A stretch of 64,000 nt of DNA from Paenibacillus mucilaginosus 3016 (GTDB lineage: Bacteria; Bacillota; Bacilli; Paenibacillales; NBRC-103111). Location of the stretch: assembly GCF_000250655.1 (NCBI RefSeq), contig NC_016935.1:3924001-3988000 (forward strand), read 5' to 3'. How positions within the stretch are numbered: the stretch's first letter is position 1; each line of letters begins with the position of its first letter. A program made the translations under genes and the position numbers. Under the pieces are notes generated by a model. That model was given only the letters and a program-made list of their open reading frames with translations. It had not been told where the DNA came from and ran no database searches. Below, piece after piece: positions 1 through 9,367 of the stretch.

Positions 1-105
1 GCCAACGTGCTTGCTGCGGGATTATGGGAGCTGCGGCGCCCGGAGGCGGAGGCAGGGAGGAAGAACGTAGAAGGCGGGAGGGGGACGGCAGATGAAGCTG
101 GATAA
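1..105 (+). CDS. C-terminal end of an upstream gene, probably the FAD subunit of xanthine dehydrogenase (partial)
   Basis: An open frame enters from the left edge in frame 1 and ends with TAA at 103-105, overlapping the start of pucD by 14 bases. Only 34 codons are visible, rich in Ala, Gly, Glu and Arg, with no diagnostic motif. In Bacillus-type xanthine dehydrogenase operons the FAD-binding subunit (PucC) commonly precedes PucD, so the identity is inferred from position and overlap only. Confidence 0.4.
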   Translation, partial: ANVLAAGLWELRRPEAEAGRKNVEGGRGTADEAG

Positions 106-2508
106 AGAAACGGCAGGTGCCCGCTGGCGGGTCCGCCCCGACGGGCCGGATAAGGTGACAGGCCGGCTGGCTTATTTGACGGACCTGCGGATGCCGGGAG
201 AACTGCACGGCGCCATTCTGCGGAGCGCGCATCCGCACGCCCGGGTCCTGGCGGTCCGCACGGAACGGGCGGAGTCGCTGCCGGGTGTGGGCGCGGTCAT
301 CACGCACCGGGACGTGCCGGGAATGAACCGGTTCGGGATCGCGATCCCGGATCAGCCGGTTCTGGCCGAGGACCGCGTGCGTTATATCGGCGATGCGCTG
401 GCGGCTGTGGCCGCCGCAACGCCTGAGCTGGCGCAGGAGGCCCTCTCACTGATCGAGGTGGACTACGAGCCGCTGCCGGTGGTCAGCGACCCGGAAGCCG
501 CGCTCCAGCCGGGGGCGCCGCAGCTGCATCCGGCAGGCAATCTGCTTCACAGCACGGCCTACAGCCGCGGTAATGCGGAGGAGGCGTTCGCCGCCTGTAC
601 GCATGTGGTGGAGGAGACCTACTATACGCCTCGCCAGATGCATGCGTATATGGAGACCGAAGGCGGCCTGTTCGTCCCGGGGCCGGATGGCAGCCTGACG
701 GTGTACGCCCCGACGCAGCACGGCTTCAAGGACCGGATGCAGCTCTCCCGCATTCTCGAGATGCCCGAGCACGACATCCGGGTCGTCTCGTCGCCGATCG
801 GCGGCTCGTTCGGCGGCAAGGATGAGCTGAACATCCAGCCGTTCGGGGCGCTGCTTGCCCTGAAGAGCGGGCTGCCGGTGCGGCTGCACCAGAGCAGGTG
901 GGATTCCGTCCGGGCCGGGCTGAAGCGGCATCCGATGAAGATCACGATGCGAACCGGCACCGATGGGGAAGGGCGGCTGCTCGCCCATCGGGTGCGCATC
1001 GTGGCCGACACCGGCGCTTATGCCACGCTGGGTCCGGCGGTGCTGAATTTTGCAACGGAGCATACGATGGGCCCTTACCGGATACCGAACGTGAAGGTGG
1101 AAGGGTATTCCGTGTACACGAATAACGGCATCTCGGGGGAATTCCGCGGCTTCGGCGGCAATCAGGTCATCTTCGCCCTCGAGGGGCAGATGGACCGGCT
1201 GGCGGAGAAGCTCGGGATGGACCCCTGGGCGCTGCGCCGTCTCAACCTGCGGGAGGCGGATGATCTCGGGCCGCTCGCCCAGCGGATCGTCGCTACGGAA
1301 GGGGCCTCGCAGATCTGGTCGGCCATCGAGGAATGCAGCCTCATGCGAAAACGTGAGCTTGCCGGAGAGGCGGCTGCGTACCGTCCGCCCTGGATCCGGC
1401 GCGGCATCGGTGCAGCGATCGCGATGCATGGCTCGGGGCTCGGCTTCGGGCTGCCGGATTTCGGCGGAGGCCGGCTGACCTTGACCGCGGACGGCCGGAT
1501 CGAAGCGGCCTTCGGATACGAGGAGTTCGGCCAGGGGCGTGCTCGCATCGCTGGAGAGTGATGCTCATGGAGCATTTCGGCTGCTCGCCGGCCGACCTGT
1601 CGATGGTCATCGGCGACACGGCGCGCGTGCCGCACAGCGGCTCGTCCACGGCCTCGCGGGCCACGACGATGATGTGGCAGGCGCTGCAGCGGATGAAGCC
1701 CGGCTTCCAGGCGAAGCTGCTCGCGAAGGCGTCCGCCCTCACCGGCGTGGCGGCGGAGTATCTGACGACCGGCCCGGGGGGCATCTGGCTGAAGGCCGAG
1801 CTGCCGGGGGAGTCGCATGAGGCGTCCGCTGCGGGCGGCGCTGAAGCGGCTGCGGCGCTGGACGCGGGGACCGTCAAGGCCGGCGGCCCGCTGCTCAGCT
1901 ATGCGGACCTTGCCGCGCAGTCGCCGCGTCCGATCCGGACGGAGAGCCAGTTTCATTTTCCCACAACGCCGGATGCGGTGATGGGCGGCCACTTCCTCTA
2001 CACGTACACCGGTGTGGCCGTCGAAGTGGAAGTCGACACGCTGACGGGCAGCGTCCGGGTGCTGAACCAGCACCATGCGGTGGCGGCAGGGCCGGTGGTG
2101 AACCCGATGGGCTTCGCCGGCCAGATCGAAGGCGGCAGCTCCATGGCGATCGGGTTCACTTTATCCGAGGATGCGGTGATGGAAGGCGGCGAGTACCTGA
2201 CGCGCAATCTCGATACGTACCTCGTGCCGACGGTCGCGGATATGCCGGCCGGCTTCTCGCTGGATGCGATCGAGGACCTGCCCGAGGGCGATCCGTACGG
2301 ACCGAGAGGCATCGGCGAAGTGGGCACGGTCGCCCTGGCGCCGGCCATCGTCTCGGCGATTCATCAGGCGGCGGGCGTCTGGGTGAAGAAGCTGCCGGTA
2401 TCGAAGGAAGAGCTCATTGTTCCATTCGACCCGGTTTCGGCTGAGGGGAACGAAAAGACGGAAGCGGCAGGGGTACGCACGGAAGGAGGCGATGGCACAT
2501 GGCGGTAA
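92..2508 (+). pseudogene. pucD: Xanthine dehydrogenase, molybdenum-cofactor subunit (interrupted by frameshifts)
   Basis: This is the large molybdopterin-binding subunit that oxidises hypoxanthine/xanthine to urate. The N-terminal half (92-1561, 489 aa) has the a/b hammerhead domain and the family stretches GGSFGGKDE and RGFGGNQ. The C-terminal half (1558-2508, 316 aa) begins inside the second molybdopterin domain and carries the late GPRGIGEVG motif. Together they give about the usual 750-800 aa. The conserved GQG motif (1529-1537) is followed by VLASLE only after skipping one base (C1538), and the next conserved stretch VMLMEHFG needs a second skip (A1557). Two +1 insertions 19 bases apart explain the break; the GTGA overlap at 1558 could be mistaken for a coupled start. 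The last codons overlap pucE by 10 bases. Confidence 0.85.
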
Positions 2509-2990
2509 ACATCAGGGCCTGGCGCTGTACGGTGAACGGGGAGAGCCTGGAGCTCGAAGGGGTGGCCCCGGCCCGGCGGGTGCTGGACATCGTCCGGGAA
2601 GACCTGGGCCTGACGGGGACGAAGCGCTCCTGCGATATGGGCCGCTGCGGCGCCTGTATGGTGCTGGTGGACGGGGAGGCGGTTAATAGCTGCCTCCTGA
2701 TGGCCTACCAGTGCGAAGGGAAGGCGCTCACCACGATCGAAGGGCTCCGGGGGCCGGCGGACGAGGAGATCCAGTCGGCGTTCCTGCAGGAAGGCGCGTT
2801 TCAATGCGGCTACTGCACCTCCGGCATGATCATGACGGTCAAAGGCCTCCTGGATTCGAATCCGGAGCCGGACCGGGAGGAGATCGAAGAAGCGCTGTCC
2901 GGCAATCTGTGCCGGTGCACCGGCTACGGGCCGATTGTCCGTGCTGTGGAAGCGGTCATCCGGCAGCGCCAGGGGAGCGGCGGCCTATGA
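2499..2990 (+). CDS. pucE: Xanthine dehydrogenase, [2Fe-2S] iron-sulfur subunit
   Basis: This 163-aa subunit passes electrons from the molybdenum site to FAD. It has the plant-type ferredoxin cluster cysteines C45, C50, C53 and C65, and the C-terminal helical-bundle cluster cysteines C103, C106, C138 and C140 (motifs CGYC and CRC). Length is normal. It starts inside the end of pucD with GGAGG just upstream, and its TGA overlaps the ATG of the next gene (ATGA at 2987-2990), so the complex and the following binding protein look translationally coupled. Confidence 0.95.
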   Translation: MAVNIRAWRCTVNGESLELEGVAPARRVLDIVREDLGLTGTKRSCDMGRCGACMVLVDGEAVNSCLLMAYQCEGKALTTIEGLRGPADEEIQSAFLQEGAFQCGYCTSGMIMTVKGLLDSNPEPDREEIEEALSGNLCRCTGYGPIVRAVEAVIRQRQGSGGL

Positions 2991-4048
2991 TCCAAGACGC
3001 CTTGAGACACCGCGCACTGTGCTGCGTGCCCCTCAAGGCGGCGCTGGCCGGACTGCTGGCCGGCGTCATGACCGCCGTAACGGGGTGCGGCTTCAGCGCC
3101 TTCTCTCCGGCCGCCGGCGGTGCGGCAGCGTGATCCAAAGGTGCGCCTGCCGCTGAGGTGAAGGTCGTGCTGAACTGGTTTGCGAAGCACGAGCACGGGG
3201 GACTGTATGCGGCGGAGAAGAGGGGGTATTACAGGGATGCCGGGCTGCGGGTCACCATCGAACAAGGGGGCCCCCTGATTTCGTCGATACAGCTTGTTGC
3301 TTCAGGCAGGGCTGAATTCGGCATTGCCCAGGCGGACCAGCTCCTGCTGGCGAGGGACCAAGGCCTCCCGCTCGTGGCGCTGGCCGCAACGTTCCAGACG
3401 AGCCCCCAGGCGCTCCTGTTTCACAAGGAAGCGGATCCTGCCGGCTTCTCGGGGCTGAACGGACGCACGGTGTATATCCAGCAGGAGCAGCCGTACTGGG
3501 CGTTTCTCAAGAAAACATACGGCCTGCGGGACGTCCGGGAGATCGCGTATACAGGGCAGCTTGCCGGCTTTGTCCATGACCGGAGGGCGGTGTCCCAAGG
3601 CTTCGTCTCCGGAGAATCCTTCGAATTGAAGGCGCGGGGGATCGAAGCGGGGGCGCTGCTCGTGGCGGACTCCGGCTACAGGCCTTACGGGGGCGTGCTC
3701 TTCACGACGGAGAGGATGCTGAAGGGGCGGCCGGAGACCGTCCGTGCCTTCATCGGCAGCACGGTGAAGGGCTGGGACTGCTACAGGGCCCACCCGAAGG
3801 AGACGAACGCTTATCTGCAGGAGCGCAGCCCGAAGCTGTCGGCGGCGGAGCTGGAGTTCGGCGAGGCGGTGCAGCGGGACTATATTTTTGGCGGGGATGC
3901 GGCCATGAATGGGATGGGCTGGATGAAGGCGGAGCGGTGGCTGGAACTTGGCGGACAGCTTCACGGGATCGGCCTGCTGTCCGAGCTGCCTGAGGCAGCG
4001 GATGTGTTCACGACGGCCTATCTTCCAGCCGCCGGAACCGGCAGCTGA
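2987..4048 (+). pseudogene. ABC transporter substrate-binding lipoprotein, NMT1/THI5-like (in-frame TGA)
   Basis: The frame starts at ATG 2987 with a typical lipoprotein signal: positive n-region, hydrophobic core AALAGLLAGVMTAV and lipobox VTGC. TGA stops it at 3131-3133, in the linker after the lipid-anchored Cys. The same frame then continues unbroken from the linker (APAAEV) into a full NMT1/THI5-like periplasmic-binding domain (VVLNWFAKHEHGG onward) to 4048. One substitution explains the interruption. The mature domain could be translated from GTG 3158, but would then lack export and anchoring. It is a clear paralogue of the intact lipoprotein at 11692-12753. Family members bind pyrimidine-like or sulfonate/nitrate ligands; the ligand here is not evident. 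Confidence 0.8.
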
Positions 4049-4165
4049 ATACGGCGGCGAAGCGGAGCGGGGAAACGGGAGGGGCGGACCCGAAGTCCGG
4101 AATCCGGCTGTCCCGGCAGGCGGCACCTGGCCGCGGAGCCGTAATGCTGGAAGAATTCCTACGCC

Positions 4166-4194
4166 AAAAAGACCGGCCGCAGGGCAAACCGGTC
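4166..4194 (-). terminator. Probable intrinsic terminator of cheY
   Basis: Read on the minus strand this is a GACCGG/CCGGTC stem with a 12-nt loop followed by five T. It lies about 150 bases past the cheY stop. The rest of the 4049-4345 gap shows no convincing gene. Confidence 0.5.
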
Positions 4195-4345
4195 CTCTCA
4201 TGGACATTTTTTAAAAGATTACAGAAAGGAGCACTCGCAGGAACTCGTTTCAGGCATCTGTCATGTTTTCGAGACGCGCACCATCCTTCAAGAGGACGAT
4301 GCGGCGTTGATTCATCGCGCACGGTCAGGCCCAGGCTCTCTGTGT

Positions 4346-4708
4346 CTAGCTCGAGACGACTTTGTTCACCGCTTCGAGGACACGGTCGGGATTGAACGGC
4401 TTGACGATAAAATCCTTCGCTCCGGCCGACACGGCCTGGACCACCATATGCTGCTGTCCCATTGCGGAGCACATAATGACCTTCGCTCCCGGATGCTTCG
4501 CCTTAATCCCCTTCAATGCGTCGATCCCCTCCATCACCGGCATGGTGATATCCATGGTCACAAGATCCGGTTTCAGCTCATCGTATTTGGAGATGGCAAT
4601 CTCTCCGTTCTCCGCTTCCCCGATGACCTCGTGGCCGCCTTTGGTCAGAATGTCCTTCAAGGTCATGCGCATGAAAGCCGCGTCGTCCACCACCAGTATT
4701 TTTGCCAT
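4346..4708 (-). CDS. cheY: Chemotaxis response regulator CheY
   Basis: This 120-aa single-domain receiver relays CheA phosphorylation to the flagellar switch. The acidic pair is in VVDDAAFMR, the phosphorylated Asp in TMDITMP, the switch Ser in MCSAMG and the conserved Lys in VKPF. The sequence is of the Bacillus CheY type and has no output domain. It stands alone, antisense to the purine island and with no che or fli genes nearby, so it must act with a chemotaxis system encoded elsewhere. A GGGGGTG-type binding site precedes the ATG. Confidence 0.93.
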   Translation of the reverse strand: MAKILVVDDAAFMRMTLKDILTKGGHEVIGEAENGEIAISKYDELKPDLVTMDITMPVMEGIDALKGIKAKHPGAKVIMCSAMGQQHMVVQAVSAGAKDFIVKPFNPDRVLEAVNKVVSS

Positions 4709-4940
4709 TCCCTACACCCCCGGGGTCTTCATCTGAGGCGCCGTTCCGATATCCTGGGAAGGTGCCCTTTGTGTCACTTGCATATTATGGGAACGTAGTT
4801 TGGCAATTATTCACGGAAGAGGCAAAGTGCACGAAGCACAAAAGGGGCCTTTCGTGTTATATATCTTTACAAAAAGCTTCCCATTCTATAGACCCGGCCA
4901 TCCCCGCTCCATACAATAAAAGGAAATGGAGGCGATGCAC

Positions 4941-5811
4941 GTGAGATTCGGCAGAAACGAAGGTTCAGCCTGGGATTCCCGCTTTCTTCCCCGCTGCTCG
5001 AAGCGGGAGGTCGAGGCCATTCCGAAGGACGAAGCGCTCGTCGTGCTTCCGGTGGGAGCGGTCGAGCAGCATGGACCCCATCTTCCGGTGTACACCGATA
5101 CGCTGATCGGGGAAGCTTTTCTGACACGTGCCTTCGAGGAGCTGCCGGCGGATTCGCAGATTTGGCTGCTGCCGCCGCTGCCCTACGGCAAGAGCACCGA
5201 GCATCTCGGCCATCCGGGAACGATCTCCCTCTCGGCCACGACGCTGATGAGCGTGCTGACGGACATCTCTTCCTCACTCAGCCGCAGCGGCTTCCGGCGT
5301 CTGGTGCTCTTCAACACCCATGGAGGCAATGCCGATCTGCTGAACATGATGGCCAGGGAGATCCGGATTGCCACAGGGATGATGGTCTTCAGGCTGGATC
5401 CCGGGGCGCTGGGGCTCGGGGACGCCTGGCTGTCGGAGGAGGAGCGCAAGGTGGGCATTCATGCCGGCGACTATGAGACCTCTGTCGTGCTGGCTGTGCA
5501 GGAACGGTGGGTGCACCGTCCGCTGGCCGGAACCGAGCTGCCGAAGTTCCCGGTGATTCCGTCCCTGCAGCTGCGCAGCAAAGCCTTCGCCTGGGTCATG
5601 GACGATCTCTCGGAGAGCGGCATCGCAGGCGACGCGGCAGCCGCTTCAGCGGAGAAGGGTCGGGCGATCCTGGAGCGTCGGGGGGATCCGGCTGGCCGAG
5701 GCGCTGCTGGAGATGCAGCGCTTCGACTTCGCGGCGGTGAAGACAGGCTTCCGGCCGGGGCAGGCGGACGCCGCCCCGGCCGGAAGGGACGAGAGGAGGG
5801 CGGGCTCATGA
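4941..5811 (+). pseudogene. Creatininase-family amidohydrolase (frameshifted near the C-terminus)
   Basis: Members of this family are metal-dependent hydrolases of cyclic or linear amides (creatinine, formamides). The metal-site motifs are all present: AVEQHGPHLPVYTD, THGGN and HAGDYETS. GTG 4941 is the preferred start because GGAGG at 4928-4932 is 8 bases upstream. At a run of six G (5680-5685) the frame shifts: the expected C-terminus (RLAEALLEMQRFDF onward) continues only after skipping one base, and would end at TGA 5809-5811, overlapping the next ATG. In the frame as given, the protein instead reads through into the ABC ATPase, giving an artificial 586-aa fusion from 4926. Confidence 0.8.
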
Positions 5812-6686
5812 TGTACCGGGGAACCGGAACGACCACGCTCCATGTGACGATCGGACAGCCGGACACGGCGGCAGACCAGCGCAGGGGAGCCCGGCCGGGA
5901 GAGGCGCCTTCAGCACCTGCGCCTGAACTAACGCCGCCCCTCGTGACCATGAAATCCTTGTCCAAAATGTACGGGAACGGCACGGCCGCGCTGCAGGATG
6001 TCGATCTCGATATTACCGAAGGGGAGTTCCTCTGCTTCGTCGGTCCTTCGGGCTGCGGCAAGTCGACGGTGTTCAAGCTCATCGCCGGACTCGGCGAGCC
6101 CACGGGAGGCAGCCTCAGCATTCTGGGGCTGACGCCGAAGGAGGCGCGCAGGCGCAGCGAGATCGCCTTCGTGTTCCAGGACCACACCCTGCTGCCCTGG
6201 TCCTCCGTACAGGACAACGTCATGCTGCCCCTGCAGCTGAAGGGCGTGCCCAAGCGGGAACAGCGGGAGGAAGCCGAGCGGGTCCTTGAGCTTGTCGGGC
6301 TGAAAGATTATATGAAGGCCCTCCCCCGGCAGCTCTCGGGCGGCATGAAGATGAGGGTGTCCATCGCCCGGGCGCTGGCGACCCGGCCGAAGCTTCTCCT
6401 GATGGATGAACCGTTCGGGGCGCTCGACGAGATCACGCGGCAGACGCTGCAGGATGAGCTGCTCAAGATCTGGGAGGCGGACCGGAAGATGACCGTGCTG
6501 TTCGTAACGCACAATGTCTTCGAAGCCGTATTCCTCTCCACCCGGGTGGTCGTCATGACTCCCAGGCCGGGCAAGATCGCGGCGGAGATCCCGATTGCGG
6601 CGCCCTTTCCGAGAGACGAAGAATTCCGGACGAAGCCGGAATTCAGCGACTGGGTGCGCAGCGTATCGGCCTGCCTGAAGCACTAA
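5808..6686 (+). CDS. ABC transporter ATP-binding protein, SsuB/TauB/NitD family
   Basis: This is the cytoplasmic ATPase of the importer whose permease is at 8257 and whose binding proteins are at 2987 and 11692. Walker A is GPSGCGKST, the Q-loop is FVFQDHTLLPW, the signature LSGGM, Walker B LLLMDEP and the switch His THN. About 40 non-conserved residues precede the ATPase core, so the start could also be a later codon. ATG 5808 would form an ATGA overlap with the restored end of the creatininase gene. As the sequence stands, this gene is fused in frame to the creatininase ORF. Confidence 0.88.
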   Translation: MMYRGTGTTTLHVTIGQPDTAADQRRGARPGEAPSAPAPELTPPLVTMKSLSKMYGNGTAALQDVDLDITEGEFLCFVGPSGCGKSTVFKLIAGLGEPTGGSLSILGLTPKEARRRSEIAFVFQDHTLLPWSSVQDNVMLPLQLKGVPKREQREEAERVLELVGLKDYMKALPRQLSGGMKMRVSIARALATRPKLLLMDEPFGALDEITRQTLQDELLKIWEADRKMTVLFVTHNVFEAVFLSTRVVVMTPRPGKIAAEIPIAAPFPRDEEFRTKPEFSDWVRSVSACLKH

Positions 6687-6905
6687 GCGAGCGGGTTGGG
6701 GTTGAAACGTCGACAGTCCGGTCATCGCCCGGATTTGAACTGTAACCGCAGCCTCCCTGCCGCTCATCGAATCGGTGCTGGGAAGGCCGTGGTTCCAGCG
6801 GACCGGAGCGCCGCACCGCAGCAGCTCTGTCGGTAAGCATGCCAAAGAATCATTCCAAGCTTGTTGTTGTCGTAACGGACGGATCAAGGGAAGGAGCGGA
6901 GGAGC

Positions 6906-8270
6906 ATGGCGATCGGATGGGAGAAGGACATGCTGGACCTGGTGGGGGACGAGGGACTGCTGCTGGATGCAGGGTCCCGGACCCGCCTCTCAAAGGACTA
7001 CTACTGGTACTCGCCGGTGCTGGAGCCGAAGCTGCGGGAGAAGCTGGCAGACGGGGTGGCGCTGCCGTCGACCGAGGAGGAGCTGGTGAAGGTGCTCTCG
7101 TTCGCTTACCGGCGGAGCATTCCGGTCACCGTGCGGGGAGCCGGCACCGGCAATTACGGCCAGGCGGTCCCGCTGCAGGGCGGGCTGGTGATCGACCTCA
7201 GCCGCATGGACCGTATTCTCGAGCTCGGCGGAGGAACCGCCCGGGTCCAGTGCGGGGTGAAGCTCGGTACGCTGGAACGCCGGGCGAGGGAAGCCGGCTG
7301 GGAGCTGCGCATCTACCCGAGCACGTTCATGAAAGCGACCGTCGGCGGGTTCGTCTGCGGGGGCTCGGGAGGCATCGGGTCCGTGACGTGGGGCAATCTC
7401 TGGGACGGCAACGTGCTGGAGGCCGTCGTGTATACGATGGAAGCGGAGCCCCGGCGGCTGGTGGTGCGGGAGCGGGAGCTCTACGATTATATCCACAACT
7501 ACGGGACGACAGGCATCGTGACGGAGCTTGTGATCCCGCTCGCCCCCCGGACCGAATGGATGCAGTCCGTGGTGCAGTTCCCGGAGCTGGCGTGGGCCGT
7601 ACAGTTCGGTGAGACCCTTGCGGCAGACGGCAGCATCGCGAAGCGGCTCGTCTCGCCGATGGAATGGCCGATCCCGGCATACTTCACGCCGATCGTCTCG
7701 CGGTTTCAGCCCGGGGAAGCGGCCGTTCTGCTGGAGACCGCAGACGGTACGTCGGAGGCGGTCCGCAGGCTGGCCGAGGACTTCGGCGGCCGCATCGGGC
7801 ACGCTACCGAAGCGGCGGAGTATCGCAAGTCGATCGGGCTGTCCGATTTTACCTGGAACCATACGACGCTCTGGGCGTTGAAGAGCGATCCGGGGATCAC
7901 GTACCTGCAGGCGGGCTTCTCCCCGGCGGATTACCTGGAGCAGATCCGGATGATCAAAGCGGCCTTCGGCAGCGAGGTGCTCCTGCACTTCGAGTGGATC
8001 CGCAGCGGCGGCGTCCTGACCCCTTCCTCGCTGCCGCTCGTCCATTACAGAAGCGAAGAGCGGCTGTATGAGATCATCGCTTTCTTCGAGCAGCACGGCG
8101 TCCGGATCTATGATCCCCACACCTGGGTTCTGGCGGACGGAGGGCGCGGGGAAGCGGGCTCGATGTCGCGCAGGAAGCGGCTGAACGATCCGCGGGGGCT
8201 GCTCAATCCGGGCAAGCTGACCGCAGCGCCTGCGGAGGGGGAAGGAGGGGCGGCCCATGGCCATGGATAA
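6906..8270 (+). CDS. FAD-linked oxidoreductase, GlcD/FAD_binding_4 (PCMH) type
   Basis: This 454-aa cytoplasmic flavoprotein has an N-terminal PCMH-type FAD-binding domain, including GAGTGNYGQAVP and the Gly-rich FAD loop GGFVCGGSGGIGS, and a divergent C-terminal substrate domain with the short NPGKL near the end that is typical of the family. It starts just after GGAGGAG and overlaps the permease gene by 14 bases, so it is probably co-expressed with the importer. Family members oxidise hydroxy acids, alcohols or lactones. The substrate is unknown, but the setting suggests an intermediate of purine or other N-heterocycle breakdown. Confidence 0.8.
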   Translation: MAIGWEKDMLDLVGDEGLLLDAGSRTRLSKDYYWYSPVLEPKLREKLADGVALPSTEEELVKVLSFAYRRSIPVTVRGAGTGNYGQAVPLQGGLVIDLSRMDRILELGGGTARVQCGVKLGTLERRAREAGWELRIYPSTFMKATVGGFVCGGSGGIGSVTWGNLWDGNVLEAVVYTMEAEPRRLVVRERELYDYIHNYGTTGIVTELVIPLAPRTEWMQSVVQFPELAWAVQFGETLAADGSIAKRLVSPMEWPIPAYFTPIVSRFQPGEAAVLLETADGTSEAVRRLAEDFGGRIGHATEAAEYRKSIGLSDFTWNHTTLWALKSDPGITYLQAGFSPADYLEQIRMIKAAFGSEVLLHFEWIRSGGVLTPSSLPLVHYRSEERLYEIIAFFEQHGVRIYDPHTWVLADGGRGEAGSMSRRKRLNDPRGLLNPGKLTAAPAEGEGGAAHGHG

Positions 8271-9177
8271 AAGCGTGCTCCACCCAGCCGGAGCGGGGGA
8301 GCCGTCCGCGGCGCACAGCGGTGCAGCGTACGCCTCGGGAGGCACCGAGGGCGGCACCGGGCCGGTGAAGGGCAGGCTGCCCGGCAGCGGGCTCCCGGGC
8401 CCGATCCGCCAGCTGCTCCCCCCGCTGGCAGCTTTCGTCGTTTTCGCCGGAGGCTGGGAGTTCATCGTGAAGGCGCTGGACATTCCGCCCTACATTCTGC
8501 CGAAGCCCTCGGACATCGTCCGGGCGGGGCTCGCTAACAAGAGCGGGCTCTGGGTGTCGGTGACGACCACGATGACCGAAGCGGTGGTCGGGTTCCTGCT
8601 CAGCATCCTGTTCGGGGTGGCGGGCGCGATCCTGCTCGCCTCCTCGAAGTGGATCGAGAAGAGCGTGTATCCCTACGCGGTCATCCTGCAGACGATCCCG
8701 ATCGTCGCGATCGCTCCGATCATCGTCATCTGGTTCGGCGCAGGAATGAATGCCATCGTCATCATCGCCTTTCTCATCGGGTTCTTCCCGATGCTGTCCA
8801 ATACGCTGATCGGGCTGAATTCCACCGACCATAACATGAAGAATCTGTTCTACCTGTACAATGCTTCGCCGCTGCAGACGATGTGGAAGCTGCGTATTCC
8901 GGCGGCGCTGCCCTATATCGTGGCCGGCCTCAAGATCTCCTGTACGCTCGCGGTGATCGGGGCGATCGTCGGCGAGTACATCGCCGGCATCGGCGGAGGC
9001 CAGGGCGGCCTCGGCTACGCGATTACGGTGGCGGCTTCCCGGCTGCAGACCCCTTACCTGTTCGCCTGCGGACTGTCCGCTTCGCTGCTCGGCATCGGCT
9101 TTTTCCTCCTCGTGAATCTGTTCTCCAAATGGATGCTGAGCTCGTGGCACGAATCCGAGATGCGCACGGAGAACTGA
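8257..9177 (+). CDS. ABC transporter permease, SsuC/TauC family
   Basis: This 306-aa membrane protein has an unusually long Gly/Ala/Ser-rich N-terminus (about 50 residues), then six predicted membrane segments of the BPD_transp_1 fold. The cytoplasmic coupling region reads NLFYLYNASPLQTMWKLRIPAALP, matching the EAA loop that docks on the ATPase. It overlaps the FAD oxidase gene by 14 bases and belongs with the ATPase at 5808 and the NMT1-like binding proteins. Homologues import sulfonates, nitrate, pyrimidines or purine derivatives. Confidence 0.9.
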   Translation: MAMDKSVLHPAGAGEPSAAHSGAAYASGGTEGGTGPVKGRLPGSGLPGPIRQLLPPLAAFVVFAGGWEFIVKALDIPPYILPKPSDIVRAGLANKSGLWVSVTTTMTEAVVGFLLSILFGVAGAILLASSKWIEKSVYPYAVILQTIPIVAIAPIIVIWFGAGMNAIVIIAFLIGFFPMLSNTLIGLNSTDHNMKNLFYLYNASPLQTMWKLRIPAALPYIVAGLKISCTLAVIGAIVGEYIAGIGGGQGGLGYAITVAASRLQTPYLFACGLSASLLGIGFFLLVNLFSKWMLSSWHESEMRTEN

Positions 9178-9367
9178 GGCGGTATGGAATACAGATCACA
9201 GCAGCATACAGGCTCCCGGTGAAAAGACCCCTGACCGCATTGACGGGCAATGGCAAGGTCACCGCAATCAAGTTCACTGCACTAAAGAGCATCGAATTAG
9301 ATCACTGCAATAACGCCTCTTACGATCTGTGGAAGCGATAGGACTCTGAATCCGGGGAGGGATTACG

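Noticed and set aside
446-1429. Long minus-strand ORF (327 aa) opposite pucD
   Set aside because: It is a shadow of a high-GC gene: Arg/Pro/His-rich, no motif, and the sense strand shows conserved xanthine dehydrogenase sequence.
1558-2508. Separate coupled gene starting at GTG 1558 (GTGA overlap)
   Set aside because: The break falls inside a conserved molybdopterin domain, and the missing six residues occur in a third frame, so a frameshifted single gene fits better than two genes.
4926-6686. True bifunctional creatininase-ABC ATPase fusion
   Set aside because: The hydrolase's natural C-terminus and stop are present one base out of frame, and the linker is Gly/Arg-rich nonsense.
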